A stretch of DNA of 64,000 bases, taken from positions 25,723,501 to 25,787,500 of the forward strand of contig JABWDB010000001.1 in assembly GCA_019614645.1 (NCBI GenBank). Direction: 5' to 3'. Of the stretch, positions 1-48,520 are shown piece after piece. This stretch comes from Stratiolaelaps scimitus. Taxonomy: Eukaryota > Arthropoda > Arachnida > Mesostigmata > Laelapidae. How positions within the stretch are numbered: the first letter of the stretch is position 1; each line of letters begins with the position of its first letter. The notes under the pieces were generated by a model. It was not told the origin of the DNA. It ran no database searches and was given only the letters and a program-made list of their open reading frames with translations. The translations under genes and the position numbers were made by a program.

Positions 1-3000
1 ATGAGCGCCATGTAACGTATGGTTGAAACTCCATGACCAGGCTAAGGTTGTCCAAGTCCTTTATCGTCGTTCTCGATTTCAAGAAGCTACCTCGAAATGC
101 GCATTTGTTCCGGAGTCGCACGAGTGAACGAATTCTCCAACGAAGGAGTCGGCCCTTACCTTTTTTTTCCTTCAGAGGAATCGTTGCTTCTGTCAGAAGT
201 GTAACATCAATATCACATTTCAACGAATCTTCGTACGACTGTGTATGCCTTGGTGTCGACGGCCCAGTAGCATACCGTCTTTCACATGTCTTTGCCTTGC
301 GTGTGGCGTAGCGGACTTCTTCCCTGTTTCGTGGAGGTTCGCTTTGTTTTCACCGGATGTCGATTTTTCTTTCTCCATCCCACTGGCTGACGAAAGCGAA
401 CTGCCCCCGAAACTGTCTGGATCGAAGGAAGTTGACCAGACCAGCACGGGAAGGAAAACGCTCCCCGTATGAAAGATCGGCAAACCACATTATTGTTCTG
501 TCGACGCAATCCGACATCAAACAGCATCTGCTGTACACTAACACAACAAGTGCAAGGCACTCACCGCCTCTGGCGGCGAGGCGAGGTGTTGGACTTGGTG
601 TGACCGATGGTGGGATAAGTCTATTGAAACCACAATTACAACCAAACAGATCCCATACACATACACAGGAGAGAGAGAGAGAGAGACGTTGCTTCGACCC
701 ATCGACAACAAAGTGAAATCGTTTTTGATTGTAATACACTTATTTTTAGCGAGGATTCCACAGAAAAGTGGGCAATGGGTTATGTTTACGTTATACGTCC
801 TATAATATTCGTGTGCTCTCTCTATATACAATATCAACATTTGCTAGTTAACCCCTTCTGGATAACTTCTCCTCTGTTCAACCGAATCAAACCGAGACAC
901 TGCAGTAAGTAGCGAAAACAATAATCCGACAATAATGACCGCATCCGAAGCGTTCTATGTACGAAACTGCAGTCTACAACTTGTTGGCTCACGTAGCTAG
1001 TTCTTGTTCATCTTCATCGTAATGCTCTGCTCCTTTAGTAGTTTCGTCTGTCCGTAGCAGCGGAGGATATCAACAAGTTCGGCCGCCTCTAGCTCGGCCG
1101 CCCACCCAGCCACCACGTGTTGGGATGGCGCAAACGCTGAGCGCCGCTGGCTCCCCCGCTGTTAGCGTCTTCTCAAGGCACCGAAACCACTTGTTCCTGT
1201 GCGCGCACTCCATTGGCATCACCCTCGAGTTGCCTCGAGTCATCCCTCGACAATTCCTCAGGGAGTCACTCGTGTTTTTGTTGCCTCTTACAAATAAACA
1301 GGCGTTTTTAGAGACACCACGTCCGTTCACGCTGTGGGTTCTGCTTGAGGCACAAGTCTTTTTTTCTTTCGTCGTTGCCGTTCGTGTCTGCCTTTTGCCG
1401 CTCGGCGAAGCGCTGACTTCTTGAGGCCGCGGCGAGGGGGAGTCGTTGGAGTCCACAACACCACAGATCTTCCGTCGGCCTCGTCACCGTTCTCCTTTTC
1501 GTGTCGTGTCGTCCTCCGCTGTCTCGCTCGCCTTCACAGCGGCTGGTCCCTCCTCCCGTGAGTTTCTCGTCCGCGTGTTCCGCTCCGCTCAGTCGCGCCC
1601 TACGGGGCCGTGCCAGCTCTAACAGTCAACGTTTCGCATGTGGGCGTGATAGCATCGAGGCAGGCATCGTATGCCTGCCCAGTGCTGCTAAGCCAGCTAC
1701 GACAGGCACGGTCTCCGTTCTTGTGAAACTGCTGTACGCCTCCACGCAATGGCGTCGATTCGCGTGCTTTCTCCTACAACAGATTCGAAGAGACCAATGA
1801 CGAGTGAGTGGAGATAGCCGTCCCGGAGCAAGACGAAGCAAGTCTGTGTGTGACGCAGGAAATAGATAGAAGAAGGAATAGGATCGACGGGAACAGCAAA
1901 GCAACTCGCTGCGACGTGACTGGCAAACAGCTCATCAACATTTCTTCGGAGAAGCAACCAACGAGGGACTAGAATGCCAGACTCCTGCCCAACGGCTTTC
2001 TTGCCCAAGCCTGTGGTCCTGTTGCTCTATTGAGCTCCTAGAGGAGGACTCCGACGACCTCCCACTCAGACTCACTCTCTCTCTTTCTATATCGATGACT
2101 TTTTCGCCGCCCTTTTTCGGTTCGCTCCCGATCGACGTTCGACGCGAGTTCGACGGTGGTATCTTCAATGGTACACGCCATGAAAATCAGCGGAAACAAT
2201 CGAATATCTGTATCATCAAGTGTGTTGCTTTCTATGAGCGTCAACGAGGAACTCGAAAGCATGAAGGCATATGCATGTCTACTCGGACTTTCGACTAGTC
2301 ATGATAATGGAAATTCGTAAACCAGCAAACAAACAGATCGATGTCTAGACATGTAAATTACAATTTGAACTCACAACAAGAGAGTACAAGTAGTAGTTAT
2401 CTTTAAACAACAACAACAAAAGCAACGTAATCCTATCAACTTTAAGAGCCTGACACAACGGTCAGCGAATTATCGCATAATAATGAGCCAACGAACGAGT
2501 TATGAATGCGCTAGCAACCTGCCAAGTGACTGCATAATTCGGCTGCTCTTTGTCCCTGAGACAGCGAACTTGCTTCGTACATGTGGAGGAAAATGTGCCC
2601 GGGACGGGAGTGGCCAAGATTTGACGTTACTACTCGAAGCGAAGTGTGTTGCCACTATCGGTTGTATTCCGAGGGTGTTACCATCGCTGGTTCAGTGAGT
2701 GGAGGGGGCAAAGATGGACCGTCCGCCGACGACTTTTCGCAAGCGATGTATCTTGACCGACATGTGCAATGTTTCCAAGTTGAAAGCCGAGTAATCTAAT
2801 GTACTTGAGGCCGATGATGATGCTGCTGCTGATGATGACGATAGTGGTGGTGGTGGTGGTGGTGGTGGAGGTAGTAGCGGCAATGATGATCGTCGCGTTT
2901 GCCTTTACAATTACGCTACGACGACTAGTCCGGGGGGGGGGGGGTGACCGGGATATGGGAGGATGGACTTTGCCGGGGTCCGTCCGGCCGGGAACAAATG

Positions 3001-5400
3001 GGGACAAACCCATACGAACCCGGTTCCAGCAGGAACTCCTCGGACAACAGCATAATTTGCAGCATTTGTCACATTTAATAGTAACTTGCGACAGCACGAG
3101 ACCAGTGCAGTATGGAAAGGGGACTGTCGACCGCAGACCACTGCCTCGCTTTCTGTCCGACAGCGAAAAGTTGCCCGAAATTAGCAAAGAGTGGCCCCCC
3201 CCTGCCGGCGCCGGTTCCCGCTTCGGTGAAGTGTCCTTCCACTCGAATTCGGATAGCGTTGTAGTTTGTCATTGTTCTATTGTGATAATGATGATAATAA
3301 TAATACTAGTAACAATAATTATAATCATTATTAGCGAGTGTAGCATTGTGTGTCTTGTAGCACAAACGGGTGGAGAAGGAGAAATTGGAAATTTACGAAA
3401 AAACTAAGGAGCAAAGGGCTTCATACATCATGCACACATGCAGAGCGGAAATTCTGCTCGATGTCCCGATTCAAACTGTTCGGATCTCGTAATTCGCCGA
3501 ACCTAATATGGTGTTCGCCACGATACTGCTACAGCTACTGCTACCCCCTCTCACTATGGGTCTCTTTCTCTCTCAATCTATATCACTGTTAGCCTTGACT
3601 TCGCAAGCTCACGCCCCGTCTCATAGGGTAACGGAACTAAGAGTCTATATTGTGTTCACGTATAGCATTGACTAACTTTTGCCTCACACTTGTCTGGCCT
3701 GTGAGAGCCAACATCTTAAGCTGAATAAGTGTTCGGCCGGTGGTAGCCATTGGACTCTGGCAGACGTTGTACACTAACTACAATAAGCACACTTCTAAGC
3801 GGTCCCGCATGCAGCAGTCCCTGGTCATGTAAGAACATGCAAGATCTAATGCTCTACACTACAGTCCATGCAGTGTTCGCGCTGGCGTAAGCGACACGGC
3901 ACGAAGAAAACACGCCACAGTTAGATTCGTGAGTGGCAAAGTTATCCTAAGTAGCGTCTTTACTTAATCGGATTTCTCGCCTATTGTCCGACTGGTCTGC
4001 AGGAGAGAGTTTTGGACACGAGCGAATTACCGTAGTCTAACCTAACCGGCTGGTATTGCCCATTGGCCAAGTGGAGCCGAGACTCGCCATTAACGGCACT
4101 TTGAGGCAGTAATGTGGCCGGATGGACACCTCAAATTAGGCCTAATGTGTCCTGCTCGCACCACGGCTTGGCGCCTTAGCTCGACCTCTGCTGTATAGCA
4201 GGCGCCTCTCTCGCGGGCAAATTTGAATGCGACATTGGGACAGGGCAATGGCAGGCCCGAGAGTGCCCGAGAGAGGCCGAGACAAGCGTGCCTTGTAAGA
4301 AGACTTTCGTGCTAGGCAGCGGCAGTTACAGGAATAGACGAGACACGGTGGCTCCTTTCCGCCGTTCGCTGGCCGCCCAGAGGGGCATTAGTGTCGACCA
4401 AGAAGCCGTCCAAGACAGGCTTATTCGTAGTGTTATATAAGGGGGGGCGGGGGGGGGGGTGATCATGAGGGTTGAGCAACGAGGTCCCCGATGGACCCCG
4501 GCCAGGAGAACGAGATGACGTCCCGAGATACGACAGCCCCAACTCACCGACCCCCGCGTGGCTGACTCGTTGTTCGGCCAAACGGCTGTAATGGTTTTCT
4601 CAACAATACGGACGCGTGCGGTCTCTCGAATTAGCCTCATTTGCATCCATTCGTCGGCGTTTATGATCGCATCAGCCTTGATCCCGGTTGGTGCAAACGG
4701 ATCTTGACGACTTTGTAACCAAATCGCGCTCTCCCTTCTCTCCGAAGGCAGTTTTCAGGCCTCCGCTCGGTGCGCGACGACAAACGCGCGAGCCGAGACA
4801 CAGGCATCCACTCGCGCACACTTTTCATGTAGACTAACATCACACACACACACACACGTGCATACTTTTTTTTTACGAATAAAAAGCACCACTTTTTGAT
4901 CTCGTCGTTTTCTTTGTTCGACTTTAACTCACGGCGCTTTTAGCCAAATCGTTTTTGCCTCGGGTCTTCACATCGCGCGTCGTCCCGCCAGCTTCGTGCA
5001 TTTGCTCGCAATGTTTGTCCTGTTTCATTAGATAATTCGCGGCTTCCTCAATTTTCGTGTTGAAACTAGCTCCTTTGTCGAGATCGTCCTCCGTTTGAAC
5101 ATTGGATGCCGGCACGAAGGACGGAACACAAGCAAACCGATTAGACTGACGCCTCCGCCGCTAATTCAATGAAACGGCACAGAGCAAATCGTGAACACCA
5201 CAAGCAGGGAGTGCGAGTTCGCAACGCGAGATAGAAGAATCAACACTGTTTTCTTTTTTTTTTTTTTTTTCACTTTTGGGCTACGTTCAAACTTGCTTTT
5301 CATTCGAATAGCGAATCAATAGTTGTAATACATCCCAATTGCCATTCAAGCCGGTGAACGATCCGCAATCAGAGCAACGCTATCCCGCTGCTTAACACGG
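1..5400 (+). other. Non-coding upstream region, part 1
   Basis: No exon or RNA gene recognised. It holds short simple repeats: a GTG-type run near 2846-2870, a G13 run at 2932-2944, a G7/G11 pair at 4441-4459, a CA run near 4840-4858 and a T tract near 5253-5270. Open frames here are short or low-complexity and overlap in several frames, as expected in GC-rich DNA. It may be 5' intron or intergenic sequence of the Phox2-like gene. Confidence 0.4.
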
Positions 5401-7143
5401 CGGCGTTAAACAATCATTTGTCTCGGTTGCACCAGACGCAAGTGCAATTGGCCGACTCAGCTGGCTGTTAACCTCTCAACAGGGCGCGACGCATCTTGGC
5501 GTACGAACACCGAATCTCTCCTCTGGTCTCGTCCCAATATATATATATATATATATATACAACAGCGTTGTTCTCTTCTTCCTACCGGTCTCTGCTCCGC
5601 TCGCTTATCGCTTCATCCCTATTCTCCTCGTCGCTTGCTCTTGTTCTTCCCGATTGTATCACGCTCGGCTTCCTCTTGCTCCTCCTCCTCTGTCCTCACG
5701 TGCCCTATCGCTGTGGTGTAACCGCATTCGTTCGCTCGTTAGCGAGAGTCGTACAAAGCGCGAAATTGGTCTTTTTGCGGCTTCCCCGCCCACGCAAATC
5801 CCCCTAACGCTTACACCGCCATTGCCCCGTTCGCCACTGTGCGTATACGTTTATACACACATGCGCGCAGAGACCGTTAGCAGCGGCGGTGGTGGCGGCG
5901 GCGGCGGCACTGCCACCGTCGTCGGACTGCTGCTAAGCCGAAATCAAATTTACCCCCACCTGCACTGAACCCCCGGCTGGGCCTCGTCGACTAAACACGC
6001 GGGACTGCTCGCTAGCCGGCCGACCGCCCCCCGACGACTGCTGCTACGGTAGCGATGGCGTTGGCGGAGCGCACAGCGCGTTCGCTGCCGTTGCCGCCTC
6101 TTTCCTAGCTATCCAAATTCAATTACTGTTAACGCGCGCTGGCGCGCGCGCCCGCCACCCGTTAGATCGGCGAGCGGGGCGGAGTGGCGCGCGCGCGCGG
6201 GAAAATTCGAATTAACCGCGAATAAGCGTTGTGCTGGGGGCTGCGGCGACGGCGATGACGCCGACCACGTCGTCATCATCATCATCGTCATCGGTCGCTG
6301 ACGGCTGCGCGTCTTGTGTGCGGGTATTTGCGCATTTCGTGTGCGATTCGTTAGGTCGTCCTACGACTGCTCGCAGTCAACGGGATATTTGGGGATTCTC
6401 GGCGCGCCAACTTTTAAGGCGTACGCGACGACTCTAAGAGGCGTATCGCGCTTCTGAGAGCTGTTTTCTACAATATGTTGTGCTTTTTGAACACTCATCA
6501 TAGCTCATGCTAGACGCACATCAAATTTCGTAACGACCGCTAGCATCATATATGCATGCGTGGTTTCGAAGGCTCGCAAGGCCGGGCACGCGAGGCGACC
6601 CTCCCCCTACAATAATAACAATATTTACGTGTTTTGCGTGGGGGCGTATAATCGGATACGAACGGGTGGCGTCCCCCCGTATCAATGTGTTTATCTCCAT
6701 AGCCGTGCATACAACAGCTAGTAAAGGCAAGCAGGATAGAGGGCAAGCCAACATATTATACATATGTAGCTCGCAGCACATATCCAAGCTTAGCTTGCAA
6801 AGTGGCCGCTTAGTCGGTCCCAACCGAAGACGTTTCTCGGTATCACCTTCAGCAGTACAGCGTTGCGGAGCGTTGCCTGTTGATAGAATCGACTGTCTCC
6901 TACTGTTGTAGTCGTTGTCGTCGTCGTTGTTGTTGTCCACCATTCCTTCTCGTAGTGTTAGTAGCAGTAGTAGTCGAAGTTCGTCGACATTCTTTCTTCC
7001 TTCCTGGCTGCGTCTACCCGCCTGCATACAACAACACATCCCTCTGTGCCTGCGTCGCAGCGCCTACGCTAACCGGCAGAGTGCAAAGCTCCTGTCCCGT
7101 TGCCAGTCTTAGTTCTGCTCTTGGTCTCGCTACTGCTGCTCTA

Positions 7144-7204
7144 GTGGCCGCGGCGGCCGCCGCCGCCGCCGCCGGAGCCGCCGCCGCCGCCGCTACCGCC
7201 CGCC
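7144..7204. repeat. GCC triplet run
   Basis: Imperfect GCC repeat that reads as alanine runs in one frame on each strand, which explains the Ala-rich open frames here. No sign of real coding. Confidence 0.85.
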
Positions 7205-9742
7205 GTTGCTGTGCTGGCCGCTTGGCGGCCTGACGACGTCGCCTTGGAGGCAGCAGAAGCAAGGAGACTCACTTAGCCTTATAACGGCAGGTCAGGCTCC
7301 GCCCCTTGCTCCGCCCAGGGGCGATGGGGGCTGACGAGTGGGGACGCTGTATAGGGAGGGGGCGGGCTGGCGCAGGAGTGCAAGAAACGAAGGAGGACAG
7401 GGGCGAATAGGGACGAATAGGGAAACAAGGGGCGCAGAGAGATAGATAGAGAGAGAGAGAAGGAAAGAGAGGGAGAGAGAGAGAGAAGGGACAAGGGAAG
7501 GAAGATAGAAGCGGCAGCGTAGGCTGCCTACAGCCTGTCCGCCTGTCTATCCTCGCTCCCTGCCTGTCTACCCTGGCTGGCTGACTGGCTGCTTGGCCTG
7601 TCTGTGTGGTGGTGCAGCCCGATGGGGCAGCAGCAGCAGCGGCGGCGGCGGTGCCGGCGGAGAACGACGACCATAGATGGTGCTAGCATGGCGGCACAAC
7701 AGCTCGGCAGGGCGAGGCCAGAGGAGGCAGACAGCGGCTTCGGGTGGATGTAATTTATCATGGAGAAAGGCAGGAGGAGCAGGGTGGAGGCAGGAGGCAC
7801 GCGAGGACATAAACTAGGAAAACGGGAGCGGTGGCGAACGAACGAACGAGCGGGACGAGACGAGAAACGAGAACGTCTTCCTCCGCCAGCCAGCCAGCAA
7901 GCAAGCAAGCTAGCCAGCTAGCTAGCTTCTCCTGTGTTCTCCTTTTTCTACCGAACCCCACTCCCGCGCGCACCCCTTCGCCTCAGTTGTGTTCCCTTCA
8001 ACTCCTCTTATAGCCGGTTATAGAGATCTAGCATGGTTAGCCCGGTGAACGGTAGCAGAGAGGGAGTGGCTTCGAGGCTGGAGGACGGGGGCGCTACGTA
8101 AGTAGAAGCGTGGAACGGTACACTCGGGGGCAGTCGGGGGCGTGCAAGGGGCTCAGCAGACGAGACGCGGATGGCTGGGAGGACGGCCGTACGCACATAC
8201 ATACATACGCACCGACGTACGCACACATGCACGAATGCATTCAAGGATACGAACGAAAGGCTGGGACAGTGGCGGGAGAGCAGACCCGAGCAGCATCAGC
8301 AGCAGGTCAACACACGACACCGTGCGTCCGCGTAACGGGACGGTGAGGGATACGCGTCCTCGAAATATGAATGAGAGGCGGCTCCACCGCATAGACAGCA
8401 CTCAGGATATCGAACCGATAGGTGTCGTAGTGACGTCAATTAGCACTGACCCCCTGTATCATTAGGGTTTAGTGAAAGTGGCAATAGCGATTGACGAAAC
8501 TGTTGGGATGAGATAGTCACACCGCTTCATCTGAGGGCATTCTACCGGCGGGACGTCGATTAGTGATACATGTTCCCATTTCTGGTATATGACCACAGGT
8601 ACAATAGGTTAGGCACAGCCATATTGGGCAGATATTTATAATACTATTGGATGATTGTTCAAGTATCACGTTAAAAGCATTGCCGCTAGTTGAATAGCGC
8701 TTTGAGTCCAACAATGGATCAGGATTTAAAGTATTAGCGGATAATGTCCCAGGAAAATGCGGAGCTGTTCGTCGGTGTCTGTTTGTGTATGTCAAGCATA
8801 TAGTACGGCACTGCCAGGCAGAACCTATATATATATATATATATATATATACACGTGTACACAAGCGTTAGAAAGGACGCACACGCTTGGAAGACTTCTC
8901 AGAGCAAGTGGAGAGTGAAGAGCTCTCAGAGCAGCGCCCATCCCTGTAGCTATTATAGATGATGGAGGACTCCATCCCCTAATTGCCCGCTCGAACATCA
9001 TGGCCCTTTGGTCTTCCCTTCGTCTTTCTTCTTCTTCTACACGCACCGGCAGCAGCAGTAGCAGCAGCAACAACACAAATCCCCTCCCTCAGTCGGGTCT
9101 CTGGCGTCCGGCGTCCTAGTCATGACCACCGCTCACTCATTCACTAGATGCTGCTGCTGCAGTGACCGGGGACAGAGGGACAGCACGGGAACGCTATCAT
9201 GTGAGCCACACGCGGGCGTCCATGCGGCCATCCGAATAACGAAGCAGTTCAGATGTCAGGACATAGACATACGTCTGATCGCCATAATCGTCTAGCGCTG
9301 TGCCTTCATCATCAACGTTGTGCGTTTCCTACAATCCACTAGTTCTTTCAGTGCCCCCTGGCGGTCTGTCGGTCTGTAAATCTGCCTCGCTTTGCCGTCA
9401 GCACGCTGGCCGCGCGCGCGCACACACACGCTGTGGGTGTACGACAGCCATTCGTTCATTTCTCTATGAGCCACAAGCGGACCCCTGATTCCCGAGACGC
9501 TTTCTTCGCCTCATCATCATCATCTTCATCCTCGGCCATATCCTCGGCCCGTCCAGCTTTCCTATATTTCTGCCTCAGAGCGGCCATCATCCGACTGTGT
9601 TCTCCCGTGGCCTGTTTGTCCGTCCGTCCGTCCTAGAGGACTCGGCCGCGGATGGATACAGGCGGCGGTGCAGGCGGGCGCGACCCAGTTGCCCCAAAAG
9701 GCAGCGCTTCGGTGAGCGCGTTCGGTTTACTTGCACCACCGT

Positions 9743-9786
9743 GCTTCGGCAGGGTCGGCAGCTTCGACTGCCGACCCTGCCGAAGC
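9743..9786. repeat. Perfect 19-bp inverted repeat (hairpin)
   Basis: Left arm 9743-9761 (GCTTCGGCAGGGTCGGCAG) and its exact complement 9768-9786, separated by a 6-nt loop CTTCGA. The stem is GC-rich and has no mismatch. Confidence 0.95.
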
Positions 9787-10203
9787 CGCCGGAGACAGTG
9801 CTCTGCTGCTACCCCCACCCCCCCTCCGACCCGAAACCCCAACTTAGTCCGCGTCGACTTACTCGTTGCGGCTGGCTGACACAACGCCGCGACACGGCTG
9901 CTTGGAACAAAGGCCAACAATGGAGATAGCCATTCATAGCAGGACATCATCTGGCTGCATACACGAGACGCGCACGACACAGTATATATATACATATAGA
10001 GGCATACATAGACTCATACACAGATAGATAGCGAGTGGGCTGTATCTGGCCGAAGGTTCCAAAAGGGCCGGGCGTGCATCGGCACACAACGGCTGTCGAG
10101 AGAAAGACACCATATAAGCGGAAGCGAGAGGGAGAGAGCGAGAGCATTGGATTGAGATCGAGGCAAGGCGCAGGAGTGGAGTGAGTAAGCTACGGCTGGT
10201 AAG

Positions 10204-10259
10204 CACAGTGCATGGCGGCGGGTCACATAAACACAGTGCATGGCGGCGGGTCACATAAA
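10204..10259. repeat. 28-bp tandem duplication
   Basis: Two identical adjacent 28-bp units beginning CACAGTGCATGGCGG, plus a short partial third unit (CACAGCGG). Perfect identity suggests a recent duplication. Confidence 0.9.
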
Positions 10260-12741
10260 CACAGCGGAAGAATCGGTGCGTGACGAACAAAACTGCTGCC
10301 ACTGCTCCCTGTGCACTGCCATTCCTGGCACACGCAGCAGCAGCAGCATCAGCCCTCGTGCTTCTTCATGGGTTGCCGGGTTGGTCGGTCGATCGTTGCA
10401 GAAGCCGCCGCGCGTTGCACTTGCTTAGCAGAAATAGCACCAACGCCGTGGTCACCGCTGCCACCAATAATACGAAGGGAACGGAGGGTTGCACTGATTC
10501 AGCAGAGACAGAGAGAGGGAGAGAGAGAGAGAGAATATCTAGCGTGCTGGACGAGGTAAAGAAGGACTCGGTTGTCGTTAGCCTGTGTTATCTTGCTTGA
10601 CTGTCCGCGACAGTGGCCGGTGCAGTGGCCTCTTTCACTTGGTCTCTTCTGCTGCAGATGGGCCACAACGCCTGAATGGGGGTATAATAATAATAACAAT
10701 AACGATCATCATCAGCAGCAGCAGAAGCAGCATAATGGCACACAGTCTCGATAAGGGTGAAGAGGAAAATCTCTGTAGCGCTTCTCAACGTTGACGTTAT
10801 TGAGATGACACGAAGAACTATGACATCAGCAGCGTTACGACGCTGCCTCAAATATGATCGCCACTATACGAACATACGCTTGATATGGGATGGCCATATC
10901 ATGGTGACCCCGATGCTTATATGATATGAGCATAGCTATGTTGAAACGTTTGGCTGAATACAGTATGCCAATAGTGAACGTGTGATAACGACAACATCAC
11001 ACGATGAACAGCATTGGACTAGCTTATGTCAGCCTTGGTGAAAACAGCTCTGATTTCGATGACAATCCCAGTATAAACAAAATCCTGTCAACTATTTCCG
11101 CCGACATGCTATTTAAAGCGACATCGAAACATGAGTTATCTCTTGGCCCCAATCGATGTTCGGGTGTCAAGGTATCTATGGTAGACGTACGAGGGAGTCT
11201 GCCAGTCATCGTGGCCGTGGCCTTACTCGCCGTTTGTTACCGGTCGCCTCGGATCGCTCTCTCAGCGGTCGGCTCCGAGGCTACGTCACGTAGCCTTCCC
11301 CACAGCTAGTTCTTTTTTCTGCTCGTTCTTCATCTCAACGTTTTGCTCTGACGGGAGTCTTTCGCCCGTTCGTTGGCTTCACTGGCGTTCGCTTCGAGGC
11401 CTTCAGACTCTCGATGAGGGTCAGGATGTCCTTGTCATCTTCCGCCTCTTCTGGTAGCCGTAGTGCTGGCGATGTTCAGCTGCTGTTGGCTCTGCTCTCC
11501 TTTCTCCTCGAACAACCGGGATCAGCAGTTACGGCGCGCATCTCCGAGTGTTGTCCTCTGTAGCAGCAGCAGCAGCAGCGTGCGCCCTCCTTGGTCCTTC
11601 ATTCCATCCTTGGCGTTCCCTCAATCTCTCCCTCGCTCGCATCGTTGCCTGGTGGCATCCGCGTGCCACCTTGCAGCTACTACGCCGTCGTTCAATTCAT
11701 GCAGCCACCCAGTCCGTACCTCCCTCCCTCCCTCCTTTCCGGTAGCCTCCCAATTGGCAGCAGCAGCAGCATTCTGTGATCGTCTCTCTACTAGCTCAGC
11801 GCTCTCTACAGCTGGCGCTCTCGTTCGACTCGATGCTTGTCCCTTGCCCCTTACTAGGCTGGCAGTGTCCGCCAGCCTGTATTTTCTTCTCTCCTTGCTT
11901 CTCTTCCCCGGCGCACCAGCACCGATGCAATGGCGTCTGCTGCTGCTGATCTTGTTGCCGTTGCGGAAGCTGCGCTAGGCCCAACTCGATTCTGAAGACT
12001 CGCTGCCACCATAGACCCGGCTGCTGTCTGACCCGCCGGCGGTTCTGCCAGCGGAGGTCCCACTAAAGGCAGTTCTACGTTCCTCCTTTCTGACTCGCTG
12101 CTGATGCTCGTACTACTATGCTCCTGTCGCTTGTTCGTTCGTTGCTTCGCGTACAACCGCCAACACCACCACCACCATCCAGGAAACCCTACCACCACGA
12201 TCAGGGCCACCGACACGGTATCGCTGTATAAGCCGCTGCTACCGCCGCCGCCGCCGCCGCCGCCTCCATTGCAGTAGAAGCACTAGTAGCAGCAGCAGCA
12301 GTAGTGCCAGCCAGCTTCGCCGGCCATGCCATGGATGGCTGTGGCTCCGGCTGCTGCTGAGCCATACCACCGCCACCGGCGCAGCCGCCTTCTGTGCGAC
12401 TGCCTCTCTGCCTGGCTGGCTGGCTGCTCCTGGTCGACACAGCCATGACCGACACATACAACCCAACATAGACACTCACACTCACGAAGACACGGGCAGA
12501 CAAACACACGCACCACACAGGCTCTGCTCCTGTCCGCCGCCGCCGCCGTCTCTGCTGCTGCTGCTGCCGCCGGTGGCGCTCTAATCAAATTACAGCCCAC
12601 CCACCCTGGTGCTGCTGCTGCTGCTGCTGTCTCCCAGGCTCCTCCATGCTATTCCCTCCACCCGTCCTGTTTGAGATGGCAGCGATGGCGGCGTTGGCAG
12701 TGACGCTAGTGCGGCTGAGGAAAGAGGGGTTACAGGGTACT

Positions 12742-12776
12742 GGGGGGGGGGCTGGGGGGGGCATGTGGGGGGAGGG
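12742..12776 (+). repeat. G-quadruplex-forming G tracts
   Basis: Four G tracts (10, 8, 6 and 3 long) separated by loops of 1-5 nt within 35 bp fit the canonical G-quadruplex pattern on the + strand. It lies in the GC-rich block upstream of the homeobox exons. Confidence 0.8.
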
Positions 12777-13699
12777 TCCCCTTCTCTGCAGCCACTGCCT
12801 TTTACCCCCAGTCAATCCCAACTCCAGTCCCCTTTTTCCTCTTGCTGCTGCTGCTGCTAGTGCTGCCTTCTGAGGCTCCGCTGCTGGCTTCCCCCTGAGG
12901 TTGCCCCATGTCGGCTTCTTCGTTGCTGCTCCGTTCGTTTGCCACCGGCTTCGTCTGCTGCTGCTGCTGCTACTCTGCTGCTGATGCCCCGTGTCTGCCG
13001 TCTTGCTTCGTCTCTGCCTGCCTGCCTGGCCAGCTCTCTTCGGTCGACTACAGCCTCTGCTCGACAGCCTGCGCTTCAGTTCAGCCAGCGACGGCAACGG
13101 CAGCAGCAGCAGCACCAACCAACGGCAACGGTGCTGCTGGTAGCGGGTGTTGGTGGCGGTAGCTATGCGTAGTAGTCGTAGTAGTGTTCGCTGGTGTTGG
13201 CGGTGCTGTTTTCAGCGGCGGCGGCGGCGGCAGCGGTGGTGGTGGTAGTCTCGCAAGCAGTCAGCGGTTCACCGTCAGACAGGCACTCGCGTCCTCCTGC
13301 CTGTTTCCTGCTCCTGCTGCTGCTTCAGAGAGAAAAAGCCAAAGAGTAGAGACAGAGAGTTCGACCGAACGCTCACTCTCGCCTTGTTTCACTGTAGTCC
13401 CCTACGCTCCTCTCCTCTCCTTGCTGTTCCATCGCTGCTTCCATTCTCCTGGCTTCTCCTGACTCTGCCAGCGTCGTGCCCGTTCGGCTGGCCGCTAGTT
13501 CGGTTGAACCCCCCCGTCATGGCCTGGGATTCCAAGCCAAAGTGCCGCCAGTCTACCGCCAAGATGGTGGCACTACACAAGACATCGTGCAGGGGCGGAA
13601 GACCAAGGAGACCACCACCACCGCCGCCGCCGCCGCCCACACGAGCCTATGGCGACCAACTGACTAGCCATGGTCAAGTTCCTTGGTCTGTTCCCCTCA

Positions 13700-48520
<34,821 letters not shown>

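Noticed and set aside
11004..11309. Plus-strand frame starting MNSIGLAYVSLG, considered as the Phox2 start exon
   Set aside because: A donor-like GGTGAA lies 34 nt after the ATG in a compatible phase, but the resulting N-terminus would be about 11 residues with no Phox2 resemblance.
12585..13118. 177-codon minus-strand open frame with polyglutamine
   Set aside because: Glutamine, serine and alanine runs come from CTG/CAG and related triplets; no domain, and a plus-strand frame overlaps it.
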